From NCBI RefSeq assembly GCF_014195635.1, contig NZ_JACICC010000001.1:186001-250000 (forward strand): a stretch of DNA of 64,000 nucleotides, written 5' to 3'. The stretch is from Pseudochelatococcus contaminans. GTDB taxonomy: Bacteria; Pseudomonadota; Alphaproteobacteria; Rhizobiales; Beijerinckiaceae. The notes beneath the pieces were generated by a model. That model was not told the origin of the DNA, did not search any database, and saw nothing but the letters and a program-made list of their open reading frames with translations. Every line of letters starts with the position of its first letter. Positions within the stretch are counted from its first letter, which is position 1. A program made the translations under genes and the position numbers. Of the stretch, positions 8,876 through 18,782 are shown piece by piece.

Positions 8876-10396
8876 ATGAGGCGGTCGGAAGCTTCGGCCC
8901 CGGTCGCCATTATCGACATCGGATCAAACTCCATCCGCCTCGTCATTTACGAGGCGCTGGAGCGTTCTCCCGCCCAACTTTTCAATGAAAAGGTGCTTTG
9001 CGGTCTCGGTCGCTCCGTTCTCACCAGCGGCAGGCTGGGCGAGGAGGCGGTGGACAAGTCACTCAAGGCACTCGGCCGCTTCCGGCTTCTGTGTGAATCC
9101 GCCAAGGTCGGCAAAATCCACGTCCTGGCCACGGCCGCGGCGCGCGATGCGGCCAACGGTCCGGACTTCATTGCCGAGGCGGAGCGGATCCTCGGTCAGA
9201 AGATCGAGCTTCTGTCTGGGCGGCGCGAGGCGCAACTGTCTGCCTATGGCATTCTGTCTGGCTTCCACCATGCCGACGGCATCGTCGGTGACCTCGGCGG
9301 CGGCAGCCTCGAACTGGTGGACGTTATCGGCAATACCGTGGCGCAGGGCATCACCACCAAGCTCGGTGGCCTTGCGCTTCAGGACATCACCGGCGGGTCG
9401 ATCAAGAAAGCCGTCAAGGTGATTCGCGATACGCTGGCCGATGCGGCTCCGCTCGATGCTTTGCGTGGGCGCACATTCTACGCCGTCGGCGGTACGTGGC
9501 GTTCGCTGGCAGCGCTGCACATGGCGCAGAAGGCGTATCCGCTGCACATCATGCACGGCTACAGCATCCCGGCCCGCGATGCGGTGGAATTCAGCAAGAT
9601 CGTCGAGCGCGCGGATACCGATATGCTCGAATCGATCGAGTCCGTGTCGGAGGCGCGCCGGCCGCTGCTCGGCTATGGTGCGCTGTTGCTGGACGAGATC
9701 ATCCGCCGCGGCCGCCCTTCGAACATCGTCATCTCGGCGCTGGGCGTGCGCGAGGGGCTGCTTTACGAGCTGCTCAACGAGCAGGAGCGGCGCATCGATC
9801 CGCTGCTCTCCGGCGCGGACGAACTCAACCGTTTGATGTCCCGCGCTCCCGGCCATGCGCATGATCTGATCGAGTGGACCGCACGTCTCTCCGCCTCGTT
9901 GCACCTTGACGAGTCGGAAGACGAGCGCCGCCAACGTGAGGCCGTTTGCCTGCTGTCGGATCTCGCCTGGCGCACGCATCCTGATTATCGCGGTGAGCAG
10001 AGCCTTAGCCTTATCGCCCATTCGGGTTTGACGGGCATCGATCATCCGGGTCGGGCGTTCATCGCGCTGGCAGTGTTTTTCCGGCATGAAGGCCTGTCGC
10101 TTGACGGCGCCAGCTCGCGGATGCGGGAGCTTGTTTCGCCGCGCATGCTCAACCGGGCGCGGATCATCGGCGGCATGCTGCGTGTGGCCTATCTGCTCTC
10201 GGCGGCTATGCCGGGTGTCCTGCCGCGCACGCCGGTTGTCGGCAGCGGCGAGAGGTTGGTCCTGTCATTGCCCACCGACATTGAGGCGCTGGCCAATGAC
10301 CGCTTGTCCGGTCGCCTGCGCCAGCTTGCGCGCATCATCGGTCGCGAGCCGGCCGTGGTGACGGTGCCGGGCAGGGTGAGCGGTTCGGCCGCTTGA
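8876..10396 (+). CDS. ppx: Exopolyphosphatase (Ppx/GppA family)
   Basis: A 506-residue member of the actin/hsp70-like Ppx/GppA phosphatase family. Phosphate-binding loop 1 is VAIIDIGSNSIRLVIYE near the N-terminus, the second nucleotide/phosphate loop is GDLGGGSLELV, and AVGGTWRSLA follows. The C-terminal ~200 residues form the helical HD-like region. ATG 8876 gives a normal-length N-terminus with AGGCGG upstream. The frame is open back to 8753, overlapping ppk, but that extension is not family-like. It probably degrades polyphosphate made by ppk just upstream; hydrolysis of pppGpp is an alternative activity in this family. Confidence 0.92.
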   Translation: MRRSEASAPVAIIDIGSNSIRLVIYEALERSPAQLFNEKVLCGLGRSVLTSGRLGEEAVDKSLKALGRFRLLCESAKVGKIHVLATAAARDAANGPDFIAEAERILGQKIELLSGRREAQLSAYGILSGFHHADGIVGDLGGGSLELVDVIGNTVAQGITTKLGGLALQDITGGSIKKAVKVIRDTLADAAPLDALRGRTFYAVGGTWRSLAALHMAQKAYPLHIMHGYSIPARDAVEFSKIVERADTDMLESIESVSEARRPLLGYGALLLDEIIRRGRPSNIVISALGVREGLLYELLNEQERRIDPLLSGADELNRLMSRAPGHAHDLIEWTARLSASLHLDESEDERRQREAVCLLSDLAWRTHPDYRGEQSLSLIAHSGLTGIDHPGRAFIALAVFFRHEGLSLDGASSRMRELVSPRMLNRARIIGGMLRVAYLLSAAMPGVLPRTPVVGSGERLVLSLPTDIEALANDRLSGRLRQLARIIGREPAVVTVPGRVSGSAA

Positions 10397-10431
10397 TATC
10401 TCTCCTCGACTGGGAGATACGGTTTCTATGT

Positions 10432-10459
10432 AAAAAGCCGCCCGAAAGGGCGGCTTTTT
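10432..10459. terminator. Bidirectional intrinsic terminator between ppx and rnd
   Basis: A 7-bp GC-rich stem GCCGCCC/GGGCGGC with a GAAA tetraloop (10437-10454) is flanked by A5 on the left and T5 on the right. It can end transcription from both convergent genes. Confidence 0.9.
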
Positions 10460-10491
10460 CGATTCATGTCAATGATGGACCCGGCTGGGTG

Positions 10492-11637
10492 TTAGCGTTC
10501 GATCAACACCACGCGGCCGTCTTCAATGGCGATGGCCAGCTTGCCGTGCTTGAGGCGAAGCGCCTGCTCACCGAATATTTCACGCCGCCAGCCGGATAGC
10601 GCCGGCACATCGGCATCGTCATTCGTGGCAATCGCTTCGAGATCATCGACGGATGCCAGAATCTTGGGCGCGACGCCTGCGGTTTCCGCGATGCCTTTCA
10701 GCAGCACCTTGAGCAGCTCCAGCACCGCGCCGGTATTGGCACGGCTGCGCGGACGCTCAAGCGCGGGAAGTTTTGCGGGGTCACGCGCCAGCGCGCGCTG
10801 GACGGCTTCGAGAATCTCGCCACCGGCGCGGCTGCGCTCGAACCCGTTCGGAATAGACCGCAGTCGCCCCAGCGCCTCGACGGATTGCGGGGCGTTGACG
10901 GCGAGGTCGACGATACCGTCATCCTTCATGACGCGTGAGCGTGGCACGTCACGAGCGCGCGCTTCCCGCTCCCGCCATGCCGCAACCTCGATGAGCACGG
11001 CGAGTTCCCGTGGTTTGCGCACCCGCCCGCGCAGCTTTTTCCACGCGTCTTCGGGGTCGAGGTCGTAGGTTGCGGGGTTGGAGAGGATTGCCATTTCCTC
11101 ATCCAGCCAGCCGGAGCGGTTCGATTCTTCGAGATTGGCCGCCAGCGCCGTGTAGATCGTGCGCAGATGCGTGACGTCGGAGAGCGCATAGGACAGTTGC
11201 TGATTGTCGAGGGGCCGCCGCGACCAGTCGGTGAAACGGGAGGACTTGTCGATGCGCACCCGCGCGATATCGTTGGCGAGCTGCTCATATGAAACCGAGT
11301 CGCCGTAGCCGCAGACCATCGCCGCGACCTGCGTGTCGAACAGTGGCGTGGGAATGACGTGCCCAAGCTGCCAGACGATTTCGATGTCCTGCCGGGCGGA
11401 GTGGAATACCTTGACGACGCCGGTGTCGGCCATCAACGCGAAGAACGGCGACAGGTCTATGCCCGGCGCGAGCGGGTCGATGAGCACGGCCTCCTCGGGG
11501 CTCGCCATCTGGACGAGGCAGAGCCGGGAGTAGAAGGTCGTCTCGCGCAGAAACTCCGTGTCCACGGTCACGAAGGGATGCCGGGCGAGGCGGGTGCAGA
11601 CGGCGGCGAGCGCCTCGGTTGTCGCTATCAGGTCCAT
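10492..11637 (-). CDS. rnd: Ribonuclease D
   Basis: A 3'-5' exoribonuclease of the DEDD superfamily that trims tRNA precursors. The product has 381 residues. ATG 11637 gives the standard start [14 protein letters not shown]; the frame is open further upstream, but that part is Arg/Lys-rich and unlike the family. The catalytic acids are visible: TVDTEFLRE (Exo I), [15 protein letters not shown] (Exo II) and [13 protein letters not shown] (Exo III, DEDDy type with Tyr). An HRDC-like domain follows. It is divergent from aspS with a 187-bp spacer. Confidence 0.95.
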   Translation of the reverse strand: MDLIATTEALAAVCTRLARHPFVTVDTEFLRETTFYSRLCLVQMASPEEAVLIDPLAPGIDLSPFFALMADTGVVKVFHSARQDIEIVWQLGHVIPTPLFDTQVAAMVCGYGDSVSYEQLANDIARVRIDKSSRFTDWSRRPLDNQQLSYALSDVTHLRTIYTALAANLEESNRSGWLDEEMAILSNPATYDLDPEDAWKKLRGRVRKPRELAVLIEVAAWREREARARDVPRSRVMKDDGIVDLAVNAPQSVEALGRLRSIPNGFERSRAGGEILEAVQRALARDPAKLPALERPRSRANTGAVLELLKVLLKGIAETAGVAPKILASVDDLEAIATNDDADVPALSGWRREIFGEQALRLKHGKLAIAIEDGRVVLIER

Positions 11638-11824
11638 GATGGTTTCGCTATAACCGACACGCCGCCGCTTGTCGCGGGGGCAGCGTCGTTTTCGCCGCGT
11701 TTGGCGTACTTTTTCAGGCTGATGCTTGACAAGCGTGGCCCGTCGTGGACTTCTCCCCGCCTGCCGGCCATTATCACGGGCGGCGCGTTTCGTTTTTTCC
11801 GACACACAAGACTGGCTGTCCGTT

Positions 11825-13639
11825 ATGCATCGCTACCGTTCCCACACCTGCGGCGCCCTTCGCGAATCCGACATCGGCGCGGAAGTGCGCCTGTCCGGCT
11901 GGTGCCATCGTATCCGCGACCATGGCGGCGTGCTGTTCATCGATCTGCGCGACCACTACGGGCTGACACAGGTGGTTGCGGACTCCGATTCGCCGGCCTT
12001 CGAGGCCATGTCGCAGGTCCGTTCCGAATGGGTGGTGCGCATCGATGGCAAGGTGCGTCGTCGTCCCGCAGGCACGGAAAACAATGAGCTGGCGACCGGG
12101 CAGGTCGAAGTCTATGTCACCGCGCTCGAAGTGCTCGGCCCGGCGGCCGAGCTGCCGTTGCAGGTGTTCGGCGATCAGGTGTATCCCGAAGAGACGCGCC
12201 TCAAATATCGCTTCCTCGATTTGCGCCGCGAGAAGCTGCATCGCAACATCGTCCGTCGTGGGCAGGTGATTGATTCGCTGCGTCGCCGCATGCGCGAGCA
12301 GAACTTCTTCGAGTTCCAGACCCCGATCCTGACGGCGTCATCGCCGGAAGGCGCGCGCGACTTTCTGGTGCCCAGCCGTCTGCATCCCGGCAAGTTCTAT
12401 GCGTTGCCGCAGGCGCCGCAGCAGTTCAAGCAGCTGACGATGATCGCCGGTTTCGACCGCTATTTCCAGATCGCGCCCTGCTTCCGCGACGAGGACGCCC
12501 GCGCTGACCGGTCGCCCGGCGAGTTTTACCAGCTCGATATCGAGATGAGCTTTGTCACGCAGGAAGACGTCTTCCAGGCTGTCGAGCCTGTGCTGCGCGG
12601 TGTGTTCGAGGAGTTCGCCGACGGCAAGCCGGTGACGCAGGTCTTCCCGCGTATCCCCTATGCCGAGTCGATGCTGAAATACGGTTCGGACAAGCCGGAT
12701 CTGCGCAACCCGCTCATCATCGCCGACGTGTCGCAGGAATTCGTGGCTGAGGGCGTGACGTTCAAGGCGTTCCGCGGCGTTGTGGAATCGGGCGGCGTCG
12801 TGCGCGCCATTCCGGCGCCGGGGGCTGCAAGCCAGCCGCGGTCGTTCTTCGACAAGCTGAATGACTGGGCGCGCGGCGAAGGCGCGCCAGGGCTTGGCTA
12901 TATCGTGTTCGAGGAAGAGGGCGGGGCGTTGACGGCCAAGGGGCCGATCGCCAAGTTCATCCCTGCCGAGGTGCAAGCCACCATTGCGGCCAAGGCCGGT
13001 ATCGGCGCGGGCGATGCCGTGTTCTTCTCCGCCGGAGAAGAGCTGAAGGCCGCCAAGCTGGCGGGCGCGGCGCGTATCCGCATCGGCGATGAGCTGGGCC
13101 TCTCGGCCAAGGACCGCTTCGATCTGTGCTGGATCACAGACTTCCCGATGTACGAGTGGAACGAGGACGAGAAGCGCATCGACTTCTCGCATAACCCGTT
13201 CTCCATGCCGAACTTCGATCACGACGCGTTTCTGGCGCTCGATCCGGCGGACGAGAAGACGATTCTCGGCATCACCGCATTCCAGTACGACATCGTTTGC
13301 AACGGCATCGAGCTGTCGTCCGGCGCCATCCGTAACCATCGTCCTGATATCATGCTCAAGGCATTCTCGATTGCCGGTTATGGCGAGGAGGTGCTGGAGG
13401 AGAAGTTCGGCGGCATGCTGCGCGCGCTCAGCTTCGGCGCACCGCCGCACGGTGGCATCGCACCTGGTGTCGACCGCATCGTCATGCTGTTGTGCGACGA
13501 GCCGAACATTCGCGAGGTTGTGCTGTTCCCGATGAACCAGCGCGCCGAGGATCTGCTGATGGGCGCGCCGGCGGAAGTGACGCCGAAGCAGCTCCGCGAG
13601 CTGCACATCCGCCTCAACCTGCCCGAAAAGCCCGCGTGA
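11825..13639 (+). CDS. aspS: Aspartate--tRNA ligase
   Basis: Charges tRNA-Asp, and probably tRNA-Asn as well if the enzyme is of the non-discriminating alphaproteobacterial type. The product has 604 residues from ATG 11825 ([18 protein letters not shown]); upstream in-frame codons are not family-like. The N-terminal OB-fold is followed by class II motif 2 [20 protein letters not shown], the bacterial GAD insertion domain at roughly residues 300-410, and motif 3 [18 protein letters not shown] near the C-terminus. A glycosyltransferase gene starts 4 bases after its stop and is probably cotranscribed. Confidence 0.97.
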   Translation: MHRYRSHTCGALRESDIGAEVRLSGWCHRIRDHGGVLFIDLRDHYGLTQVVADSDSPAFEAMSQVRSEWVVRIDGKVRRRPAGTENNELATGQVEVYVTALEVLGPAAELPLQVFGDQVYPEETRLKYRFLDLRREKLHRNIVRRGQVIDSLRRRMREQNFFEFQTPILTASSPEGARDFLVPSRLHPGKFYALPQAPQQFKQLTMIAGFDRYFQIAPCFRDEDARADRSPGEFYQLDIEMSFVTQEDVFQAVEPVLRGVFEEFADGKPVTQVFPRIPYAESMLKYGSDKPDLRNPLIIADVSQEFVAEGVTFKAFRGVVESGGVVRAIPAPGAASQPRSFFDKLNDWARGEGAPGLGYIVFEEEGGALTAKGPIAKFIPAEVQATIAAKAGIGAGDAVFFSAGEELKAAKLAGAARIRIGDELGLSAKDRFDLCWITDFPMYEWNEDEKRIDFSHNPFSMPNFDHDAFLALDPADEKTILGITAFQYDIVCNGIELSSGAIRNHRPDIMLKAFSIAGYGEEVLEEKFGGMLRALSFGAPPHGGIAPGVDRIVMLLCDEPNIREVVLFPMNQRAEDLLMGAPAEVTPKQLRELHIRLNLPEKPA

Positions 13640-13643
13640 TCGG

Positions 13644-14570
13644 ATGCCGGCGGGCGTATCCGGCCTGAAAGACGAGCGGCCGGGCCGGGGTGTGGAGGCG
13701 ATTGTCGTCAGTTTCGACAGCGCCCGTGTCCTGCCCGCCTGCCTCGCGGCTCTGCATCGCGAGGGAGCGGCGGTCACGGTGGTTGATAATGCCAGCACGG
13801 ATGGCTCGGCTGTGTTGGCGGACAAGCTCGGTGCGCGGGTCATCCGCAATGCCCTTAACGAGGGCTACGGCCGCGCCAACAATGTGGGTGCGCGTGCGGC
13901 GACGCATCCTTTCCTGCTGGTGTGCAACCCGGATGCCGTGCTGGATGAGGGGGCGCTGGCGCTGCTGTTGGCAGCGGCTGAACGCTATCCCGATGCGGCA
14001 GTGCTGGCTCCGCGCATTGTCGAGCCGGACGGGCGGTTCTTTTTCCAGTTTCGCTCGTTGCTGTCACCATATCTGGCCAATCCGCCCGGCGTGCGCCGTT
14101 TTCCGGAGGGCGATTGCTGCGTGCCCTTCCTGTCGGGGGCAGTGCTGCTGATTCGCCGCGATATTTTTCTGACGCTGGGCGGTTTCGATGACAACATCTT
14201 CCTGTTTTTCGAGGATGACGATCTCTGCCGCCGCGTGATCGATGCCGGGCATTCGCTGGTGCATGTCCATGCGGCCATCGCACGCCACCAGCGCGGCGGG
14301 TCCAGCGCCCCTTCCCTGCGCGGCCTGTTCACCGCGCGGTGGCATATCGCGTGGTCGCGCGCTTACGTCAGCCGTAAATACGGGTTGAAAAGCCCGGCTC
14401 TTGGCATGGCTGTCATCAACGGTTTCAAGGCGCTCGGGTCCGCGCTCATTCTCAACCGCCGTTTGGCTGTACGTTATGGCGGTTCGGCGCTTGGTGCGTT
14501 CGCCTGGCTGCGCGGCCGCGATGCGCTGGCGCGGCAGGGTTTGTCCCATAACGGTCCGGGGAGTGCATGA
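13644..14570 (+). CDS. Glycosyltransferase family 2 (rhamnosyltransferase-like)
   Basis: A 308-residue GT-A fold enzyme. The N-terminal strand is VEAIVVSFDSARVLPACL, with the nucleotide-sugar site VTVVDNASTDGS at about 44-55, a DxD-like LLVCNPDAV and an acceptor-side FLSGAVLLIRRDIF. The segment FLFFEDDDLCRRVIDAGHS is typical of the WbbL-type rhamnosyltransferase group. It starts 4 bases after aspS and overlaps the next gene by 4 bases (ATGA), so it belongs to the same transcript. With the two acyl/acetyltransferases beside it, a role in building or decorating a surface polysaccharide is likely. The sugar and acceptor are unknown. Confidence 0.88.
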   Translation: MPAGVSGLKDERPGRGVEAIVVSFDSARVLPACLAALHREGAAVTVVDNASTDGSAVLADKLGARVIRNALNEGYGRANNVGARAATHPFLLVCNPDAVLDEGALALLLAAAERYPDAAVLAPRIVEPDGRFFFQFRSLLSPYLANPPGVRRFPEGDCCVPFLSGAVLLIRRDIFLTLGGFDDNIFLFFEDDDLCRRVIDAGHSLVHVHAAIARHQRGGSSAPSLRGLFTARWHIAWSRAYVSRKYGLKSPALGMAVINGFKALGSALILNRRLAVRYGGSALGAFAWLRGRDALARQGLSHNGPGSA

Positions 14571-15640
14571 CGAGGTTCTGGGCGACGGTTTCGGTGGAAG
14601 CATCCATGGCGCGCGGCGGCGACAATTTCAGCCTGCTGCGCCACCTGCTGGCGCTTGCCGTGATCGTGTCGCATGCTTTCAGCGTCGGTACAGGCGTGGG
14701 GGCCGATGAGCCGTTGCACACGTCGACCGGCTTTTCGCTGGGGGAGCATGCGGTGAATGGCTTTTTCGCCATTTCCGGTTTTCTGGTCACGATGAGCTTC
14801 GTCCACCGCGGCCCGCTGGATTATGTCGTGGCGCGCGCGCTCCGCATCGCTCCGGCATTGATCGCGGCGGTGCTGGTCTGCGCCTTCCTGCTTGGCCCGG
14901 CGATGACCATTTTGCCGCTGTCCGATTATTTTCGTGATCCGCAACTCTGGCGCTTTATTCAGGCCACGTTGACGACGCTGAAAAGCACCGCGCCGCTGCC
15001 GGGTGTCTTCACGGAAAGCCCATTTCATTTTCCGCTCGGCACGGTCTGGACGCTGAAATATGAGGTCATCTGCTATGCTGTGGTGCTGGCGCTCGGCGTG
15101 GCCGGGGCGCTGAGGCATCGGGTGGTGGTTCTGGCGTTGGTGACGGGACTGGTGGCGGCGAGCCTGTGGCTCGACTTCCTTCATCCGGAAGCGGGAAAAG
15201 GCACGCAGACATCGATCCGCCTGCCGCTGATTTTTCTGGGTGGCAGCCTGCTTTATCTTTATCGCCAGCATGTGCCGTTCAATCCGCTCATTGCCGTGGG
15301 CCTTTTTGCGGCGACATGGCTTGTTGCGGGCACGCCGCTTTATCACACACTGCTCTTTCTGGCGCAGATCTATGGCGTGCTGTGGCTCGCGCTCGGCGCA
15401 CCCGTGGCGATGCGCATGCCGCGCGCAGACCTGTCATATGGTCTGTATCTTTATGGCTGGCCGGTGCAGCAGGTGTTGTTCGTGTTCTTTCCTGCCGCGT
15501 CCGCCGCCATGATGATTGCACCGGCAATGGTGCTGTCCGCGATTGTTGCGGCATTGTCGTGGTATCTGATCGAGCAGCCAGCGCTCGCGCTCAAGGGGCG
15601 CTTGATGGCCGTCCGCGATCGTCGGATCGCAAAAGCCTGA
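14567..15640 (+). CDS. Acyltransferase 3 (OafA/YrhL-type) membrane protein
   Basis: A 357-residue membrane protein with about ten hydrophobic helices. The N-terminal NFSLLRHLLALAVIVSHAFS matches the acyltransferase-3 pattern (FxxLRxLAxxxVxxxH), with its conserved Arg and His. GEHAVNGFFAISGFLVTMSF corresponds to the next conserved block. The C-terminus ends in a YLIEQPALALKG-type motif. Members transfer acetyl or other acyl groups to sugars outside or across the inner membrane. Its start overlaps the glycosyltransferase stop, and its 3' end overlaps the convergent acetyltransferase by 50 bases. The substrate is probably a surface glycan, by context. Confidence 0.87.
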   Translation: MTRFWATVSVEASMARGGDNFSLLRHLLALAVIVSHAFSVGTGVGADEPLHTSTGFSLGEHAVNGFFAISGFLVTMSFVHRGPLDYVVARALRIAPALIAAVLVCAFLLGPAMTILPLSDYFRDPQLWRFIQATLTTLKSTAPLPGVFTESPFHFPLGTVWTLKYEVICYAVVLALGVAGALRHRVVVLALVTGLVAASLWLDFLHPEAGKGTQTSIRLPLIFLGGSLLYLYRQHVPFNPLIAVGLFAATWLVAGTPLYHTLLFLAQIYGVLWLALGAPVAMRMPRADLSYGLYLYGWPVQQVLFVFFPAASAAMMIAPAMVLSAIVAALSWYLIEQPALALKGRLMAVRDRRIAKA

Positions 15641-16235
15641 CGACAGAGACAAGCTCCGCCACGTCGCCACCCTGCAGCAGCGGCAGCAGCGATGCGATCT
15701 GCGAATCGGGCAGATCCCACCATGCGGTTTCCAGCAGATCGTCAACCAGCGCGTCGGGAAAGCGTCGGCGCACGGGTCGGGCCGGAACCCCCGCGACCAG
15801 CGTATAGGGAGCCACGTCCCGCGTGACGACGGCGCGCGCCGCGATCACCGCGCCGTGGCCGATGGTAACGCCGGGCATGATCATGGCGCCCGAGCCGATC
15901 CACACGTCGGAGCCGATCACGACATCTCCGCCGCCAGCGCGGTAGTCCGGCAGAGTGGCGCTGCCGGGCCAAGCATCCGGAAAGGCCGAGAAGGGGAAGG
16001 TCGATGCCCAGTGCAGGTGATGGCCGCCGCCCAGCAGGATTTCCACCTTGTCGGCAATGGAGCAGAAGCGGCCGATGACGAGCTTGTGCCCCTGATCGGC
16101 GAAACGCACCTTGGGGTTGCCATAACTGTGGTCGCCGATGGAAAATCCGTGGCGGCGGATGAGGCGTGCGAGAAAAACCCGCGTTTCGTTGCGCGGGTTG
16201 CGCCATCGCTTAATCAGACCGAAAGAAACCATCAC
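15591..16235 (-). CDS. CatB-related hexapeptide O-acetyltransferase
   Basis: A 214-residue left-handed beta-helix acetyltransferase of the xenobiotic/CatB type. Hexapeptide repeats are visible in HKLVIGRFCSIADKVEILLG, VVIGSDVWIGSGAMIMPGVT and IGHGAVIAARAVVTRDV. The loop GGGHHLHWASTFPF carries the catalytic-type His, and VAGVPARPVRRRF closes the coil. Such enzymes use acetyl-CoA to O-acetylate sugars or, in CatB itself, chloramphenicol. Given its glycan neighbours, sugar acetylation is more likely than drug resistance. Start is the ATG at 16235 (or the next ATG at 16232). It overlaps the convergent acyltransferase end by 50 bases. Confidence 0.88.
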   Translation of the reverse strand: MMVSFGLIKRWRNPRNETRVFLARLIRRHGFSIGDHSYGNPKVRFADQGHKLVIGRFCSIADKVEILLGGGHHLHWASTFPFSAFPDAWPGSATLPDYRAGGGDVVIGSDVWIGSGAMIMPGVTIGHGAVIAARAVVTRDVAPYTLVAGVPARPVRRRFPDALVDDLLETAWWDLPDSQIASLLPLLQGGDVAELVSVVRLLRSDDRGRPSSAP

Positions 16236-16350
16236 CTATTCCTGAAATGCAACCCTTGCGGCTATCGCACCATTGACGAACCTCTGCCGGGAAGCCAAAA
16301 CGGATGCTCGACGGCCATTCTCAGCAAAAAGTATGAAGGGCGATATACCG

Positions 16351-18666
16351 ATGACCGGCAACATCTCTCAGGACCTCAAGGCGGGGGCTCTCTTTTATCA
16401 TCGCAATCCCCGTCCGGGAAAGCTTGAGATCAAGCCGACGAAGCCGCTCGGCAACCAGCGCGACCTTGCGCTTGCCTATTCGCCCGGTGTCGCGGCCCCC
16501 TGCGAGGCCATCGTTGCCGATCCTGCCGAAGCCGATAACCTCACCGCCCGCCAGAACCTCGTCGCCGTGGTGTCGAACGGTACGGCGGTGCTGGGGCTTG
16601 GCAATATCGGTCCGCTTGCCTCCAAACCCGTGATGGAAGGCAAGGCCGTTCTGTTCAAGAAATTCGCCGGCATCGACGTGTTCGACATCGAGGTGGCGGA
16701 AACCGAGGTGGACCGCCTCGTCAACGTGGTCGCTGCGCTGGAGCCGACGTTCGGTGGCATCAACCTTGAGGACATCAAGGCCCCGGAGTGCTTCGAGGTC
16801 GAGGAGCGGCTCAAGCTGCGCATGAACATTCCGGTGTTTCATGACGACCAGCACGGCACGGCCATCATCGTCGCCGCAGCGGTGACGAACGCTCTGCAAC
16901 TGGGCGGCAAACGTATCGACAAGGTCAAGATCGTCACCTCCGGTGCTGGCGCAGCGGCGCTCGCCTGCCTCAACCTGCTGGTTTCACTGGGTGCAAAGCG
17001 CGAGAATATCTGGGTCACGGATATCGAGGGCGTCGTCTACAAGGGCCGCGAGGCGCTGATGGACCGCTGGAAGGGCATTTACGCGCAGGATACCGACAAG
17101 CGCACGCTCGATCAGGTCATCAGCGGCGCGGACATTTTCCTCGGGCTCTCGGCCGGCGATGTCCTGAAGCCCGAGATGGTCAAGAAAATGGGCGTCCGGC
17201 CGCTCATTCTGGCGCTCGCCAACCCCTATCCGGAAATCCTGCCGGAAGTCGCCCGCGAGGCGCGGCCCGATGCCATTATCTGTACTGGCCGTTCGGATTA
17301 TCCCAATCAGGTCAACAACGTTCTCTGCTTCCCGTACATTTTCCGCGGGGCGCTGGATGTCGCTGCATCCACCATCAACGAGGCCATGAAGGCGGCGGCT
17401 GTCAAGGCGATTGCCGAACTGGCGCGCGAAGCGCCGTCCGATGTCGTGGCCCGCGCCTATGGCGGCGAGACGCGCAACTTCGGCCCCGATTCGCTGATTC
17501 CCAACCCGTTCGATCCGCGCCTCATCCTGCGTATCGCGCCGGCAGTCGCCCGTGCCGCCATGGAATCCGGTGTGGCGCGTAAGCCGATCGAGAATTTCGA
17601 CGCCTATACCGATTCGCTCAACGGTTTCGTGTTCCGGTCCGGTTTCATCATGAAGCCGGTGTTCAGCCAGGCGCGCGAGGAACCCAAGCGCGTGATCTAT
17701 GCCGAGGGTGAGGACGAGCGCGTGCTGCGCGCGGCCCAGGCCATCGTGGAAGACGGCATTGCCCGCCCCATTCTCATCGGCCGCCCGGCGGTTGTGGAAA
17801 CCCGCCTCAACCGCTTCGGCCTGTCACTGAAGCCGGGAATCGATTTCGATCTCATCAACCCCGATGATGATCCGCGTTATCGCGATTACGTCGCGACCTA
17901 CCTCGAAGTGACGGGCCGCAAGGGCATCACGCCGGAACTCGCCCGCACGCTGATGCGCACCAACCAGACGGTCATCGGCGCGGTTGCGCTGCTGCGCGGC
18001 GATGCGGATGCGCTGATCTGCGGTGTCGAAGGCCGCTTCAACTCGCACCTGCGGCACATCCGCGCCATTATCGGCACGGCGCCGGGGGCGGACGACTTCG
18101 CCGCCATGAGCCTCGTTATCACCTCGCGGGGGCACTACTTCCTCGCCGACACCCACATCCGCGAAGAGCCGACGGCGCATGAGCTGGCGGATACGGCGAT
18201 TTCTTGCGCAGCCCATGTGCGCCGCTTCGGGATCGAGCCCAAGATCGCGCTGCTGTCGCATTCCAACTTCGGTTCCAGCGATTCCGCTTCCGCCCGCAAG
18301 ATGCGGGAGGTTCTGGAGTTGCTGCGCGAGCAGGCGCCGGATCTGGAAGTGGACGGCGAGATGCAGGCCGACGCCGCGCTGTCGCAGCTCGTGCGCGATC
18401 GCTCGCTGCCGTCGTCCCATTTGAAGGGTGCGGCCAACGTGCTGATCCTGCCGAACCTCGACGCGGCCAATATCGCCTATCAGTTTGCGCGTGTGTTGGC
18501 AGATGCTTTGCCCGTGGGGCCGATTCTGCTGGGCCAGGCAAAGCCGGTCCATATCCTGACGGAAACCGTCACGGCGCGCGGTATCGTCAACATGACGGCG
18601 GTTGCGGTCGTGGAAGCGCAGGCCAATGATGTTGCCTCCGGCAAAGGCGTCGCTGCCAAAGGCTGA
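16351..18666 (+). CDS. maeB: NADP-dependent malic enzyme with C-terminal phosphotransacetylase-like domain
   Basis: Oxidative decarboxylation of malate to pyruvate with NADP+. The product is about 771 residues from ATG 16351 (GAAGGG 10 bases upstream; ATG 16333 is an alternative). Domain 1 (to about 430): the active-site region [16 protein letters not shown], the metal-binding [14 protein letters not shown] and FHDDQHGTA, and a Rossmann [13 protein letters not shown]. Domain 2 (about 450-771) is phosphate-acetyltransferase-like, with [16 protein letters not shown] and [18 protein letters not shown]. In this fusion class the second domain is thought to be regulatory, sensing acetyl-CoA. A strong terminator follows. 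Confidence 0.95.
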   Translation: MTGNISQDLKAGALFYHRNPRPGKLEIKPTKPLGNQRDLALAYSPGVAAPCEAIVADPAEADNLTARQNLVAVVSNGTAVLGLGNIGPLASKPVMEGKAVLFKKFAGIDVFDIEVAETEVDRLVNVVAALEPTFGGINLEDIKAPECFEVEERLKLRMNIPVFHDDQHGTAIIVAAAVTNALQLGGKRIDKVKIVTSGAGAAALACLNLLVSLGAKRENIWVTDIEGVVYKGREALMDRWKGIYAQDTDKRTLDQVISGADIFLGLSAGDVLKPEMVKKMGVRPLILALANPYPEILPEVAREARPDAIICTGRSDYPNQVNNVLCFPYIFRGALDVAASTINEAMKAAAVKAIAELAREAPSDVVARAYGGETRNFGPDSLIPNPFDPRLILRIAPAVARAAMESGVARKPIENFDAYTDSLNGFVFRSGFIMKPVFSQAREEPKRVIYAEGEDERVLRAAQAIVEDGIARPILIGRPAVVETRLNRFGLSLKPGIDFDLINPDDDPRYRDYVATYLEVTGRKGITPELARTLMRTNQTVIGAVALLRGDADALICGVEGRFNSHLRHIRAIIGTAPGADDFAAMSLVITSRGHYFLADTHIREEPTAHELADTAISCAAHVRRFGIEPKIALLSHSNFGSSDSASARKMREVLELLREQAPDLEVDGEMQADAALSQLVRDRSLPSSHLKGAANVLILPNLDAANIAYQFARVLADALPVGPILLGQAKPVHILTETVTARGIVNMTAVAVVEAQANDVASGKGVAAKG

Positions 18667-18705
18667 TGTTTTCAAACCGGGCAACCAAAAGCCCCGTATC
18701 GATAA

Positions 18706-18735
18706 AAAATGGCGCCCCGCAAGGGGCGCCATTTT
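18706..18735. terminator. Bidirectional intrinsic terminator after maeB
   Basis: A 13-bp perfect stem (18706-18718 with 18723-18735) has a GCAA tetraloop. Its outer pairs form an A-run and a T-run, so it can serve both maeB and the convergent leftward gene. Confidence 0.9.
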
Positions 18736-18782
18736 CGTTTGTCACAGCTTGAATGCAAGCTGTTCTACACCTGAACACAACT

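Noticed and set aside
12338-13849. 503-codon frame antisense to aspS
   Set aside because: Shadow of the verified AspRS gene; no recognisable domain.
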